Below are positions 1 through 9,498 of a DNA stretch of 64,000 nt, piece by piece. Numbering within the stretch: position 1 is the first letter of the stretch; every line of letters begins with the position of its first letter. This stretch comes from Calditrichia bacterium. Lineage in GTDB: Bacteria > Calditrichota > Calditrichia > RBG-13-44-9 > J075. A program made the position numbers and the translations under genes. Location of the stretch: NCBI GenBank assembly GCA_028284905.1, contig JANQQU010000084.1, positions 62,001-126,000 of the forward strand. Direction: 5' to 3'. The notes beneath the pieces were generated by a model. The model saw only the letters and a list, made by a program, of their open reading frames with translations. It did not search any database and was not told the DNA's origin.

Positions 1-90
1 AACAAGAAGCCAATAATCGAAAAGTTGCAGGAAATTAAGCAGATCGATCTGACATTTGCTGATCGAATCGTTGTTCAAAATAAAGGTTAA
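1..90 (+). CDS. ftsQ: FtsQ, C-terminal end (partial)
   Basis: The window opens inside an open frame of 29 codons ending in TAA at 88-90. The residues seen (…IDLTFADRIVVQNKG) match the usual C-terminal strand of the divisome protein FtsQ/DivIB, where an I/V-D-L-R-F-x-x-R-I-V-V pattern precedes a short tail. FtsQ is a bitopic inner-membrane protein that links the FtsL/FtsB pair to the septal synthase. It sits 20 bp before ftsA, the standard dcw-cluster order ftsQ-ftsA-ftsZ, which supports the call. The start and most of the protein lie outside the window. Confidence 0.8.
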   Translation, partial: NKKPIIEKLQEIKQIDLTFADRIVVQNKG

Positions 91-110
91 TCATAAAAAG
101 AGCGCTTGAG

Positions 111-1346
111 ATGGAAGGACGTATAATAACAGGATTAGATATCGGCACAACGAAAATTTGTGCGGTAATTGTCAAGGAGGATCCGGACGGTACCCTGAAT
201 GTGGTGGGTATCGGCAGTTCTCCCTCGCATGGATTGCGAAAAGGTGTGGTCGTCAATATCGACAAGACGGTCAATGCTGTCCGCTCTGCGCTGGAAGAAG
301 CGGAAACGATGGCAGGCATTGAGGCCGAATCGGTATTTGTTGGTATTGCCGGCGATCATATTCGCAGTATTAACAGTAAAGGCATGGTCGGGGTTTCCCG
401 GGATGATCATGAGATAACACCGGAAGACGTGGAGCGCGCGATAAATGCAGCGAAAGCGCTTGCCCTGCCGATCGACCGGGAAATTATTCATGTGATTCCC
501 CAGGAATTCATCGTGGACGATCAGGATGGTATTCATGATCCGGTAGGTATGTCCGGTGTTCGCCTGGAAGTGGAAGTGCACATCGTTACCGCAGCGGTTA
601 CTTCGGCGCAGAATATCGTGCGAAGCGTGCAGCGCGCCGGATACGAAGTGGAAGAAATCGTGCTGGAACCACTGGCATCGAGCCTGGCAGTTCTGGACGA
701 AGATGAGCAAAACCTTGGCGTGGCACTGGTTGACCTCGGTGGCGGTACCTGCGATATTGCTATGTTTTTCGATGGGCACATCCAGCATACATCGGTTGTT
801 GCTCTCGGTGGGCAGCATGTGACCAACGATATCGCTATTGGTCTGCGAACCCCGCCGGAACAGGCAGAAGCCATCAAGGTGAAGAACAGCACCGTTAGCC
901 GGGATAATTTGACTGCGCAGGACACGATTATGGTGCCCGGTGTTGGCGGTCGCCCCCCACGGACAATTTCCAAATCCGTTTTGGTGGACATTGTTGCCCC
1001 GCGAATGGAAGAAATGGTGACATTGATTTACCAAAAAATGAAGAAGTCCGAATTGCTGGAGCTGATGGCTGCCGGGGCGGTTATTACTGGTGGCGGCGCT
1101 TTGCTGGAAGGCACTGCGGCGATGGCAGAAGAAATTTGGGGCGTCCCGGTTCGTTTAGGTGTTCCCAAGCATCTTGGTGGATTAACAGATACTGTGCAAA
1201 GCCCGATTTATAGTACCGCGGTAGGACTTTGCCTCTATGCACCTCGCTATCATGAAGATGGACCGTTAACCTCTGAAGGTGAGGGCGACGTCGTTTGGGA
1301 TGATGTATTAGGTAGTTTTAAACAATTTTTTAAACGTTTTTTCTAG
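111..1346 (+). CDS. ftsA: Cell division protein FtsA
   Basis: A 411-residue actin-like ATPase that anchors the FtsZ ring to the inner membrane and recruits later divisome proteins. Visible motifs are the phosphate-1 loop DIGTTK near residues 10-15, the 1C (SHS2) region after about residue 85, and the phosphate-2 loop VDLGGGTCD near 207-215. The last residues (VLGSFKQFFKRFF) form the amphipathic membrane-targeting helix expected at the C-terminus. Length is normal for the family. It lies between ftsQ and ftsZ, 54 bp before ftsZ, and is probably co-transcribed with both. Confidence 0.97.
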   Translation: MEGRIITGLDIGTTKICAVIVKEDPDGTLNVVGIGSSPSHGLRKGVVVNIDKTVNAVRSALEEAETMAGIEAESVFVGIAGDHIRSINSKGMVGVSRDDHEITPEDVERAINAAKALALPIDREIIHVIPQEFIVDDQDGIHDPVGMSGVRLEVEVHIVTAAVTSAQNIVRSVQRAGYEVEEIVLEPLASSLAVLDEDEQNLGVALVDLGGGTCDIAMFFDGHIQHTSVVALGGQHVTNDIAIGLRTPPEQAEAIKVKNSTVSRDNLTAQDTIMVPGVGGRPPRTISKSVLVDIVAPRMEEMVTLIYQKMKKSELLELMAAGAVITGGGALLEGTAAMAEEIWGVPVRLGVPKHLGGLTDTVQSPIYSTAVGLCLYAPRYHEDGPLTSEGEGDVVWDDVLGSFKQFFKRFF

Positions 1347-1400
1347 TTCACGGAAGAAGGTAAAGACTTAGACAGTAATCATTAATTTAAGGAGGCGTAA

Positions 1401-2576
1401 ATGGCCATTGAATTTGACGAAAGAGCTGAGCTGAACGCTAAGTTGAAGGTGATCGGCGTTGGTGGCGCCGGTGGAAATGCGATTAATACGATGGTTGATG
1501 CCGGACTGGCCGGTGTTGATTTTATCTCTATTAATACGGATTCGCAGTCACTGGAGCAGAATAAGGCGCAAACCCGAATCCAGATCGGGAAACAATTAAC
1601 CCAGGGACTCGGTGCCGGCGCAAACCCGGAAGTCGGTCGTAAGGCGATGGATGAAGACCGGGAAGAAATCAAGAAAGTGCTCTCCGGCGCGGACATGGTA
1701 TTTGTTACCGCTGGCATGGGCGGTGGTACCGGTACTGGTGCTGCACCCGTCGTGGCAGAAATTGCCAAGGAGTTGGGCGCATTAACCGTTGGCATCGTGA
1801 GTAAGCCGTTCAATTTTGAAGGACTGAAGCGTTTACAGCGTGCCGAAGCAGGCATCGATGAAATGCGCAAAACCGTAGATACGCTTATTGTCATTCCCAA
1901 TCAGCGTCTGTTTGCAGTTGTAGACAAATCTACCCCGTTGCTCGACGCTTTTAAAGTTGCTGATGACGTACTGCTCCATGCAACCAAAGGGATTTCCGAT
2001 TTGATTACCGTGCCCGGATTGATCAACCTGGATTTTGCTGACGTTCGCACGATTATGTCCGAGATGGGCGATGCCCTGATGGGAACCGGTTATGCGAAGA
2101 GCGATGGCAAGGCGGTTCAGGCAGCACAGCAGGCGATTTCCAGCCCGCTCCTCGAAGGTGTTTCCATTCGTGGTGCTCGTGGCGTACTGGTCAATATCAC
2201 TGGTGGTACGGATATGTCCCTCTATGAGGTCAGTGAAGCAACAACCATCATTTATGAAGAAGCCGGCGAAGATGCGAATGTTATCTTCGGTGCAGTTATC
2301 GATCAGAATCTTACCGACGAGGTATTTATTACTGTTATTGCTACCGGATTTAATGTGGAAGACCGGAAAGTGGTGCAGCCGCCGAAAGACGATGCCGCCG
2401 CACCCAGCCCAAAACTTCTGGACCTGCCGACCTTCATGCGGGAAAAGAAGAAGAAGACCGATGAGGCTACTGGCAGCAGCAAGCAGGTTGCCAGAACCAA
2501 ATCCGAGAATATCTCTTTCGATGATGAAATCGATGATCTTGATATTCCGACATTTTTACGGAAGCAAATGGATTAA
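1401..2576 (+). CDS. ftsZ: Cell division protein FtsZ
   Basis: A 391-residue tubulin-like GTPase that polymerises into the cytokinetic ring. The start region shows the [15 protein letters not shown] nucleotide loop, the tubulin signature GGGTGTG lies near residues 107-113, and the T7-loop region follows. The variable linker (about 330-375, rich in K, D and P) ends in the conserved C-terminal peptide [11 protein letters not shown], which binds FtsA. A strong Shine-Dalgarno (AAGGAGG, 1389-1395) precedes the ATG by 5 nt. It is the last gene of the division cluster here: about 400 bp of non-coding DNA with a hairpin follows. Confidence 0.98.
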   Translation: MAIEFDERAELNAKLKVIGVGGAGGNAINTMVDAGLAGVDFISINTDSQSLEQNKAQTRIQIGKQLTQGLGAGANPEVGRKAMDEDREEIKKVLSGADMVFVTAGMGGGTGTGAAPVVAEIAKELGALTVGIVSKPFNFEGLKRLQRAEAGIDEMRKTVDTLIVIPNQRLFAVVDKSTPLLDAFKVADDVLLHATKGISDLITVPGLINLDFADVRTIMSEMGDALMGTGYAKSDGKAVQAAQQAISSPLLEGVSIRGARGVLVNITGGTDMSLYEVSEATTIIYEEAGEDANVIFGAVIDQNLTDEVFITVIATGFNVEDRKVVQPPKDDAAAPSPKLLDLPTFMREKKKKTDEATGSSKQVARTKSENISFDDEIDDLDIPTFLRKQMD

Positions 2577-2981
2577 TTCTGTTTGAACCGTTCAACAGCT
2601 CGTATTATATAAAGCCCGTTACTGTCTAAGTCAGAGGCGACCGGTAGTTTATGCCAGGGATTTGGTATAAACTACCGGCATTATTTGCCGCCTGCTGAAC
2701 GGGATTCTATTTCCATTTTAAATTTCTCCCTTCTTTAATTACCATTCTACCATTATTTTCTATAAAATCGTTTCGTCAGAATAAGCTGGATCCATTTATT
2801 GTGATCTCAGGTAAACACTTGTATTTAAAAAAAGAATTAAATAAATCTTGTTAGTGCAGCAATTTTACAGTGTTATTTTATTTAAGGTAACAAAATAGTT
2901 GCCTTAATGACGCCTGAAGCATTTGGAAGCATTGAGATATTCGGATAAAATTACAGTTAAACACAACCGGATTGTTGTTAA
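2577..2981. other. Gene-free stretch after ftsZ
   Basis: About 405 bp without a supportable gene. It holds the hairpin at 2641-2678 and then AT-rich DNA before the sensor kinase at 2982, which presumably contains that gene's promoter. No convincing -35/-10 pair was found by eye. Confidence 0.6.
2641..2678 (+). terminator. Hairpin downstream of ftsZ
   Basis: A perfect 12-bp inverted repeat (left arm CCGGTAGTTTAT at 2641-2652, right arm 2667-2678) with a 14-nt loop, 64 bp after the ftsZ stop. Only a weak T tract follows, so it may be a terminator of modest strength or an mRNA 3' end stabiliser. Confidence 0.5.
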
Positions 2982-5444
2982 ATGTCTACTGTAAACAAGA
3001 AGAAACGAGAGAAAAGCGACATTGATTATCGAGCGCTTTTCAAGTTCAATGAAGAGAAATTCAGCACTCTCTTTCAAAATTCCAACGATGCGATTATTAT
3101 TCATGACTTCGATGGCGAAATTATCGATGTAAACCGAAAGTCCAGCGAAAAGCTTGGATACTCCGAAAGAGAACTACTCCAGAAAAATATTTTTAGTCTT
3201 TATCCCGCCGATCAAAAAACGATTATTCGCAAACAGCAGGTTTTATTCCAGAAAAACGGATTTGCCAACTTTGAATCAGAAGTTTACCGCAAAGGAGGCG
3301 ATCGCTTACCGGTAGATGTATCAGCGGTCTCTTTTGAGCTTTCCGGGGAACAATTTGTGCATAGCATTATGCGCGATATGACCCGTCGTAAGCGATCGGC
3401 GAAGGTGCAAGCTGCCTTGTATAGTATTGCCGAGCGCGCCAGTTACGTGGAAGATATTCAGGCGTTTTATGCTGCCATCCATAGAATTGTCGGGGAGTTG
3501 ATGTATGCTGACAACTTCTACATTGCCCTTTACAATGAAAAAACAGATGAGATTATTTGCCCCTACTTTGTCGATGAATTTGACAAGGAATTCCCGCTGA
3601 CTCCGCGAAAACGTAAGCGGGAGAAAGGATTCACGGAATATATCATCGAGTCTGGCATACCTTTGCTGCTTACCCGCAAAGATATCGAGAAAATGATTGA
3701 GGAAGGTGCAGTTGCGCAACTGGGGAAAGTTGCTGTCGATTGGCTGGGCGTGCCCTTAAAGCGCGGGGGAAAGGCGATTGGGGTAATTGCCGTGCAAAGT
3801 TATCGCGAAGATATCCGCTATACTGAACAAGATAAAGAAGTACTGACATTTGTTGGCCAGCATATTTCCAATGCACTGGAACGGAAGCAATATCTGGATA
3901 AGCTTTCTGAAGAACGGAAACGGCTGAGTGTAACCATGCGCAGTATCGGGGATGGTGTAATTACGACCGATGTTGATGGCAATGTTCGTTTAGTCAATGA
4001 TGTTGCGGAATCTGTTACCGGTTGGTCCCGGGAAGCGGCAGCCGGAAAACCGATTTCAAAAATATTTGATATTACCAATTTGAGTGAAACCGGTGAAGCT
4101 GCCGGGCAAAAAATTTCGCCGGTCGATATGGTTTTTAAGACCGATCAAATGATTGAAATCGACAAGGCCCGTTTGAATAACTCCCGCAGTGGGCAGCCGA
4201 ATCGGATGATCTCGCTGAATGCTGCCCCGATCCATGATGAAACCGGACAGACCATCGGCACTGTATTAGCATTCCGGGATATCACCGAGAAGCTTCAGAT
4301 GGAGATGGAGCTTTACAAGTCTCAAAAATTGGAGTCGGTAGGCGTTCTGGCCGGCGGTATTGCCCATGACTTCAATAATATTATGACTGCAATTATTGGC
4401 AATATTTCCATGGCAAAGGTTAAAATCAGCCCGGAAGACAATGCCTATCAACGGCTGGAAGAAGCAGAGAAAGCCTGTCAGCGAGCGCGGGATCTCACCC
4501 AGCAACTGCTGACATTTTCGAAAGGCGGCACACCGGTTAAACAGGTGATACGGGTTGCGGAAATTGTTGAAGAAGCAGCTAATTTCGCCCTTTATGGCAG
4601 TAAGTGCCGGGCAATTTGTCACTTCGAAGATGACCTCTATTCGCTTGAGGCGGATGAGGGGCAGATTGGGCAGGTGGTGAACAACATTGTTATCAACGCT
4701 GTTCAGGCGATGCCGAATGGTGGTGATATCATTGTCAATTGTAGTAATTTTAACGTTGCTAAAAAGAAACAACGCCATGCACTACCACTACGCCCGGGAG
4801 AATATGTAAAGATTTCTATTAAGGATAATGGTATTGGCATTCCCGGGGAAAATATTCAACAAGTGTTCGATCCCTACTTTAGCACGAAGCAGCAGGGGAG
4901 TGGGCTGGGCTTGGCAACCTGTTACTCAATCGTTAGCAAGCATGGTGGATATATTGCCGTACGCTCCAGATTAGGCGAGGGGAGCGATTTTACGATTTAC
5001 CTGCCGGCCTCCCGGAAAAAAGCGGAAAAGACCAGGATTGTCAATAATCAATTGATAAAAGGCGAGGGCGCCATTCTGGTAATGGACGACGAACAGCCGA
5101 TTGTCGACCTGGTCGGCATTATGCTCAATCATTTAGGATATGAGGTGATCAAAACCAATGATGGCGATGCGGCAATCAAAATGTTTCGCAAGATGCAAAA
5201 TAATGGCAAACAATTCGCTGCTATCATCATGGATTTGACAGTCCCCGGTGGTATGGGTGGCAAAGAGGCACTTGCTGAAATTCGCAAAATGGATCCGGAT
5301 ATCAAGGCGATTGTGGCCAGCGGATATTCCAACGATCCGGTAATGAGTGACTATCAGCAATATGGATTCGATGCACGCATCACCAAACCATTTAATCTGC
5401 AGGAAATAAGCAATGTGCTCGGCACTCTTATGCAGGCTAAATGA
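2982..5444 (+). CDS. Hybrid sensor histidine kinase (PAS-GAF-PAS-HisKA-HATPase-REC)
   Basis: An 820-residue soluble hybrid kinase with no membrane segment. In order: a PAS domain (about 20-135), a GAF-like domain (about 145-305), a second PAS (about 310-435), a HisKA dimerisation domain with the H-box GGIAHDFNN (phospho-accepting His462), a HATPase_c domain with the N-box NNIVINAVQAM and G-boxes DNGIGIP and GSGLGLA, and a C-terminal receiver with acceptor Asp751 (IIMDLTVPG). It probably autophosphorylates in response to an intracellular cue and passes phosphate to its own receiver. No cognate regulator is adjacent; the next gene is convergent. Confidence 0.92.
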   Translation: MSTVNKKKREKSDIDYRALFKFNEEKFSTLFQNSNDAIIIHDFDGEIIDVNRKSSEKLGYSERELLQKNIFSLYPADQKTIIRKQQVLFQKNGFANFESEVYRKGGDRLPVDVSAVSFELSGEQFVHSIMRDMTRRKRSAKVQAALYSIAERASYVEDIQAFYAAIHRIVGELMYADNFYIALYNEKTDEIICPYFVDEFDKEFPLTPRKRKREKGFTEYIIESGIPLLLTRKDIEKMIEEGAVAQLGKVAVDWLGVPLKRGGKAIGVIAVQSYREDIRYTEQDKEVLTFVGQHISNALERKQYLDKLSEERKRLSVTMRSIGDGVITTDVDGNVRLVNDVAESVTGWSREAAAGKPISKIFDITNLSETGEAAGQKISPVDMVFKTDQMIEIDKARLNNSRSGQPNRMISLNAAPIHDETGQTIGTVLAFRDITEKLQMEMELYKSQKLESVGVLAGGIAHDFNNIMTAIIGNISMAKVKISPEDNAYQRLEEAEKACQRARDLTQQLLTFSKGGTPVKQVIRVAEIVEEAANFALYGSKCRAICHFEDDLYSLEADEGQIGQVVNNIVINAVQAMPNGGDIIVNCSNFNVAKKKQRHALPLRPGEYVKISIKDNGIGIPGENIQQVFDPYFSTKQQGSGLGLATCYSIVSKHGGYIAVRSRLGEGSDFTIYLPASRKKAEKTRIVNNQLIKGEGAILVMDDEQPIVDLVGIMLNHLGYEVIKTNDGDAAIKMFRKMQNNGKQFAAIIMDLTVPGGMGGKEALAEIRKMDPDIKAIVASGYSNDPVMSDYQQYGFDARITKPFNLQEISNVLGTLMQAK

Positions 5445-5618
5445 CATCTTTCCTAAACATTGATATGATGGCCAAATTGTGAAGTTCTTTGCTTCACATC
5501 CCAAAAACGCTGCTTATTTTCGGCAAGCGTATTGTTCTACACTTACCGCAAATTCCATTTAAAAGCCATCAATCTAATTAGAAATAATCTTTATTCTGCT
5601 AAAATACCGGCAAATTAC

Positions 5619-6635
5619 TTATTGCGTTAATGTGGCAACTGCAGAAAGCAATTCCGGATAACGGGCATGTAAGCCTTCCAGCCAGCCGGGAATGCCAATT
5701 TGATCTCTCGGTAAAGCAAGAATCATTAATTCGTCCATGTACCATTCCGGGTCAATTGCCAGGTTGCTTAAATGCAAGGTTGTGATTGCAGCGTTGGAAA
5801 GAAATGCGTCCATCGCGTCAATTTCCCGGGGATGATCCGTTAATCCCGGAAATACCTGGTAATCGAGAATTGTTTCTCCACCGCAATCCTGCATTGTTTT
5901 TATCGATGCTTCCAGGTTTTCGAACTTACTGCCGAAAGGCTCATGGAGCTTGTTAAAATAATCTTCCTGAAAAGAATTGGTCGATACCCATAAACCGCTA
6001 ACGCCGGCATTGCAAAGTGTGCTGGCCAATGTAGGTGATAGATTCGGTGTTTGAACGTAAACCGAAATATCTCCGTTTAAGCTGCGAATAGATTTAATGA
6101 AATCAGTCAGCAAATCTTCACTTTCGCCATTCACATTGGAGATCACCAGTGCGGTATCGTTTGCTGTTGCTGCGGATTGGATAAGGGCAGCTGGATCCGC
6201 TTCACTTAAATTGTTTACGAAAGTGTAGGAACGTTGCTTTTCAGCAGTTTGGGAAATCTCCGTCGCTGCTGCAAAAAATGCCCCGTCACGCATACCGGTA
6301 GCAGTATAATTCTTTCCGGGGAGACGCGGTGCATCGAGCACCATGGAGAATGCGCTACGATAAATTTGAAGCTGATGTTGTGGCAGGGCAGCCGCGACTG
6401 GAAAAACGGCAGTGCCATTATATTCTCTTAACTGAATATATTTTTCCAGATCAGGATCGTAGCCTATTGCTACCCGGCCCGGTAATACTTGTAAAGCGGT
6501 TTTGTCTGTTAAAGCCAGCAGGTCATTCTGACCCGGTAATAAAGGTTTTATAAAACCTACGCCTGCCATGTAAAGTTCTGGTACTTCGTAAAAGTTACCC
6601 GCGGCATCGCCAACAACCAGATGCGGAATATTCAC
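5619..6635 (-). CDS. Radical-SAM-like protein lacking the Fe-S cluster cysteines
   Basis: A 338-residue protein with GTG start (6633-6635) preceded by GGGAG. The N-terminus (IPHLVV-DA-GN-YEVPEL, then LPGR-AIGYDP) and the C-terminal half (VSTNSFQEDYFNKLHEPFG, FPGLTDHPREIDA, LSNLAIDPEWYM) follow the pattern I know from a family of uncharacterised radical SAM enzymes. That family normally carries a Cys-x3-Cys-x2-Cys motif in the middle. Here the corresponding segment is missing: the only cysteines are two isolated ones (TLCNAG, QDCGG). It should not bind a [4Fe-4S] cluster and is probably a catalytically dead or repurposed TIM-barrel protein. The frame is intact, arguing against simple decay. 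It stands alone, convergent to the upstream kinase. Confidence 0.6.
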   Translation of the reverse strand: MNIPHLVVGDAAGNFYEVPELYMAGVGFIKPLLPGQNDLLALTDKTALQVLPGRVAIGYDPDLEKYIQLREYNGTAVFPVAAALPQHQLQIYRSAFSMVLDAPRLPGKNYTATGMRDGAFFAAATEISQTAEKQRSYTFVNNLSEADPAALIQSAATANDTALVISNVNGESEDLLTDFIKSIRSLNGDISVYVQTPNLSPTLASTLCNAGVSGLWVSTNSFQEDYFNKLHEPFGSKFENLEASIKTMQDCGGETILDYQVFPGLTDHPREIDAMDAFLSNAAITTLHLSNLAIDPEWYMDELMILALPRDQIGIPGWLEGLHARYPELLSAVATLTQ

Positions 6636-7494
6636 TGATTTCTCCCGGAATTAGATAATATTTAACAACAGTCATGCTGAGATCATTTAAAACGTATTCA
6701 AAGAAATATAATTCGATCGAGCATGTACGTGACCGGTGACAAAACCCGCCAAACAATTTCATGTTTATTTCTCGCGAATATGGTGTTATTCTACCGGTGG
6801 GTTTTCATTAATTGGCATTTTTATACATTCCGGTGACTTTGGTCAATAACGCAGGTCTTAATATTCACTTAACTTATAAAGATATTATCCGGTACATTTT
6901 TAACAGAATTGCAATATTATCGAAAAATATCGAATGCCGGATAAATCCTGACGATTAAGTGCCTTCTGAGAAAAATGTGAATTTTTACTGAGGCAAATAA
7001 TTTAAGTCAACGGGAAATGTGATCTTTGTCCGAATTTTTAAGCAATTTCATTTTATAAATGGGAATTGTTTTCAGGATGGAAAGCCATCCGAAGGGTGAT
7101 GCCGGAAAGCATAAAAGTAAATTTTGCGGGAAAAATTCACGATCCAGAGAAAAATGTTTTATATTAATGCTTCCCCAACTTTACCGGCGAAACAGGAAAT
7201 ATTTGAAATATATTGCGATGTGACTATGCAAACTGAATTGGCAGGAATGAATCAAATGCATCACGCTATCACCACACCACAGAAAATCCTGTGCCGTTTT
7301 ACAGTGCATTGCCAAAGCGATCGCACCTCTCTCCAAAAATTAAACCTTCATCATAGATATTATAGCTGCACCCATACGGGACATAATATGCTTGCGGCAA
7401 AACTCCGGTTGCGTAATAGTAATAACCTGCGTTCCGGAAAAAACGCTATTCTAAATGAAAAGAGAAATTCTAAAACTAAAACGGGTGAATAATA
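6636..7494. other. Long gene-free stretch before the eIF2B-like gene
   Basis: About 860 bp between divergent genes with no credible coding region. An open frame at 7124-7492 has no recognisable fold, is rich in H, N and S, and has no clear ribosome site, so I do not call it. Two short hairpins occur in the leader: 7075-7090 (GGATGG / CCATCC, AAAG loop) and 7099-7112. I could not match them to a known riboswitch class. Confidence 0.5.
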
Positions 7495-8415
7495 ATGTCG
7501 AAAAACGGCACAAATAATGGCAACATGGAATACTGGCGAGAAGATATTGCCAAAATAAAAGCAGATTCAACTCATGGTTCTATTTACCTTTCCAATCAGG
7601 CACTGTTCATTGTAGAAGAGTTTGTTCAACGGCAATTATATAAAAACCGCACTGAACTTATTCAGGCGCTCTCCAAACTGAGCAATGCGCTTGTAAGAGC
7701 GAAGCCTTTAATGGCCCTGATCTACAATCGTACCAAACATATTCTCCAGTTTATTCAGAACATTCCTAAGGAACAGAAAGATATCATGGTCATTAAACAG
7801 GCCACGTTAGAGGAAATTGCGGAATTGCGGAAAGCTGCTGAAAAGAACGTCGGTGTTGTCACCCGATGGGGCTGCCGCCTGATCCTTGATCATCATGTGA
7901 TTTTAACGCACTCCGCCAGTAGTGTTGTGGAATCTATTTTGCTGGAGGCGCGCCGGCAAAAGAAACGCTTTCGTTTGATTTGCACCGAAAGCCGCCCCCT
8001 GAAAGAGGGCACCGAAATGGCTTATCGTCTGGCGAAAGCCGGGATTAAGGTGCGCCTGATTCCCGATGCGGATATCGCCCGGGCAGTGCGGGATTGTCAT
8101 TTCGTCCTCACCGGTACCGATCGATTTACGGAAACATCTTTTATTAACAAAACCGGCACCCATGCAATTGCGACACTGGCGAAGGTGATGAATAAACCAT
8201 TATATGTTGCTGGTGAGACGGGGAAAGTGTTGTTGAAACGAACTTATCCGGTGCGCTTCGCGATGAATGATCCGCTCGAACTGGTGGACAAAGGCAAAGA
8301 TAACGTTCAGGTCGACAATGTCTATTTCGAAGAGTCGCCGCTAGATTATGCCGACAAGATTATTCTTGAAGATGGTGTTTTCGAATTGAAAGAATTTAAG
8401 GATCGTTATTTGTAA
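7495..8415 (+). CDS. eIF2B alpha/beta/delta-family protein (sugar-phosphate isomerase-like)
   Basis: A 306-residue protein of the eIF-2B/ribose-1,5-bisphosphate isomerase/MtnA superfamily. An N-terminal helical domain (about 1-125) is followed by the Rossmann-like half with VILTHSASSVVESILLEA, the TESRPLKEG motif and the LTGTDRFTE loop, then a KPLYVAGETGK segment. Bacterial members usually act on phosphorylated sugars (ribose 1,5-bisphosphate or methylthioribose 1-phosphate), not in translation. Which substrate is used cannot be told from sequence alone. No metabolic neighbour helps; a response regulator follows after 129 bp. Confidence 0.75.
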   Translation: MSKNGTNNGNMEYWREDIAKIKADSTHGSIYLSNQALFIVEEFVQRQLYKNRTELIQALSKLSNALVRAKPLMALIYNRTKHILQFIQNIPKEQKDIMVIKQATLEEIAELRKAAEKNVGVVTRWGCRLILDHHVILTHSASSVVESILLEARRQKKRFRLICTESRPLKEGTEMAYRLAKAGIKVRLIPDADIARAVRDCHFVLTGTDRFTETSFINKTGTHAIATLAKVMNKPLYVAGETGKVLLKRTYPVRFAMNDPLELVDKGKDNVQVDNVYFEESPLDYADKIILEDGVFELKEFKDRYL

Positions 8416-8544
8416 TAGATCGTATCAGATCTAGTGGGAAGATGATTCCCCAAACAGTTTTTGGAATGCCGGGTCGGTATTGTATGCTACCATCCGGCAT
8501 TCGGTATTAATTGGCAGGTTTTATCATTTATTCTGGTTTACATT

Positions 8545-9267
8545 ATGAGTGGCTTTAACGGCGGGATAGAAAATTTGAATATCTTAATTGCCGATGATGA
8601 CCCGGTTGTGCGGGAAACATTTCGGGAATATTTAAATGAGACGCCTTGCAATATAATGATTGCCACCGATGGCGAAATCGCCCTGGAAACCGCCCTGGCT
8701 GTACGGCCAAATTTGATCTTCCTTGATGTCATAATGCCCAACATGGACGGACTGACCGCACTTACCCACCTGCGTGAAAAAGAGCGCACCCGCGAAATTC
8801 CCGTTATTATCGTCACTGGTAAAAGCGATGCCGCTACCCTGGTGAGCGCAATCCGTGCCGGCGCGGATGACTTTATCACCAAGCCATTCCTGAGAATCGA
8901 ACTGCTCCGGAAAATGAATTATGTATTGATGGATCAGCAAGAAAAACAAGCGGTTACGGAAGCTACTTTGCCGAGGGACATTAGCACGTATACTTCCGGA
9001 AAGCCTTTCGAAACGATGCGAGCGAATTTTATCCTCGGCTTTGAAACGGTTTATATCGATCTGATTAAGCTTGCCTCCATCGAAGACAAGGATGGCCTGA
9101 AAGAATTAATGTCCCGTTTGCTCGATTCCGTCAAATTCTTTGATATTCCCGGTGTAAAAGAAAAAGTGCTAAAAATTATCATGACAATGAGTGTTGATGA
9201 TTGGGAAGAAACTGTAACCCTGCTGGAAGAAATCTATAGCGTCTTCAAACAATTACGCCCCGCCTGA
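8545..9267 (+). CDS. Response regulator with C-terminal helical domain
   Basis: I place the start at the ATG at 8545, giving 240 residues; the frame is open further upstream (TTG at 8461) but that stretch does not resemble protein. Residues 10-130 are a receiver: acidic pair DDD after ILIA, acceptor Asp in LIFLDVIMPNMDG, conserved Thr in IIVTG and Lys in ITKPF. The remaining about 100 residues are predicted helical and acidic, with no DNA-binding or enzymatic motif. The arrangement recalls an HPt-like bundle, but I see no phospho-accepting histidine in it. The output mechanism is unknown and no kinase is adjacent. Confidence 0.8.
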   Translation: MSGFNGGIENLNILIADDDPVVRETFREYLNETPCNIMIATDGEIALETALAVRPNLIFLDVIMPNMDGLTALTHLREKERTREIPVIIVTGKSDAATLVSAIRAGADDFITKPFLRIELLRKMNYVLMDQQEKQAVTEATLPRDISTYTSGKPFETMRANFILGFETVYIDLIKLASIEDKDGLKELMSRLLDSVKFFDIPGVKEKVLKIIMTMSVDDWEETVTLLEEIYSVFKQLRPA

Positions 9268-9317
9268 GCCACGCCCCTCGGTTTATAAATTAAATACAAA
9301 ATCTTTTTTCGTCTAGG

Positions 9318-9402
9318 GGCAGTAGCACCAGACAGTTGCAGGAAAGACTCAGGATATCGTTTTAACATAATCCGTTGATAATTTCCTTTCGCTGCTACTG
9401 CC
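9318..9402. repeat. Spaced inverted repeat upstream of cdsA
   Basis: GGCAGTAGCA at 9318-9327 is repeated in inverse as TGCTACTGCC at 9393-9402, separated by 65 bp, in the region between the response regulator and cdsA. Related CAGTAGC/GTAGCAG strings also occur after the cyclase gene near 16060. It could be a dispersed intergenic repeat or a long-stem RNA. Confidence 0.3.
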
Positions 9403-9498
9403 ACTGAATTATTATTGCCAGAGGTTTTTTCCCACTGATTGTGTATATTCTGCGGTTAACTGGTATGAGGTAACAGTAGACTTGTTTAAGGAGTGCGT

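Noticed and set aside
135-1034. Long minus-strand open frame (299 codons) opposite ftsA
   Set aside because: It is antisense to a clear ftsA, rich in His, Asn and Arg, and has no recognisable domain; it follows from codon bias of the sense gene.
7075-7112. Cyclic-di-GMP or other riboswitch in the 7.1-kb leader
   Set aside because: The two short hairpins lack the conserved core motifs of the classes I compared from memory (c-di-GMP-I, TPP, cobalamin, preQ1, fluoride).
7124-7492. 122-codon plus-strand open frame before the eIF2B-like gene
   Set aside because: No ribosome site, unusual composition (many His, Asn, Ser), no domain; likely chance.
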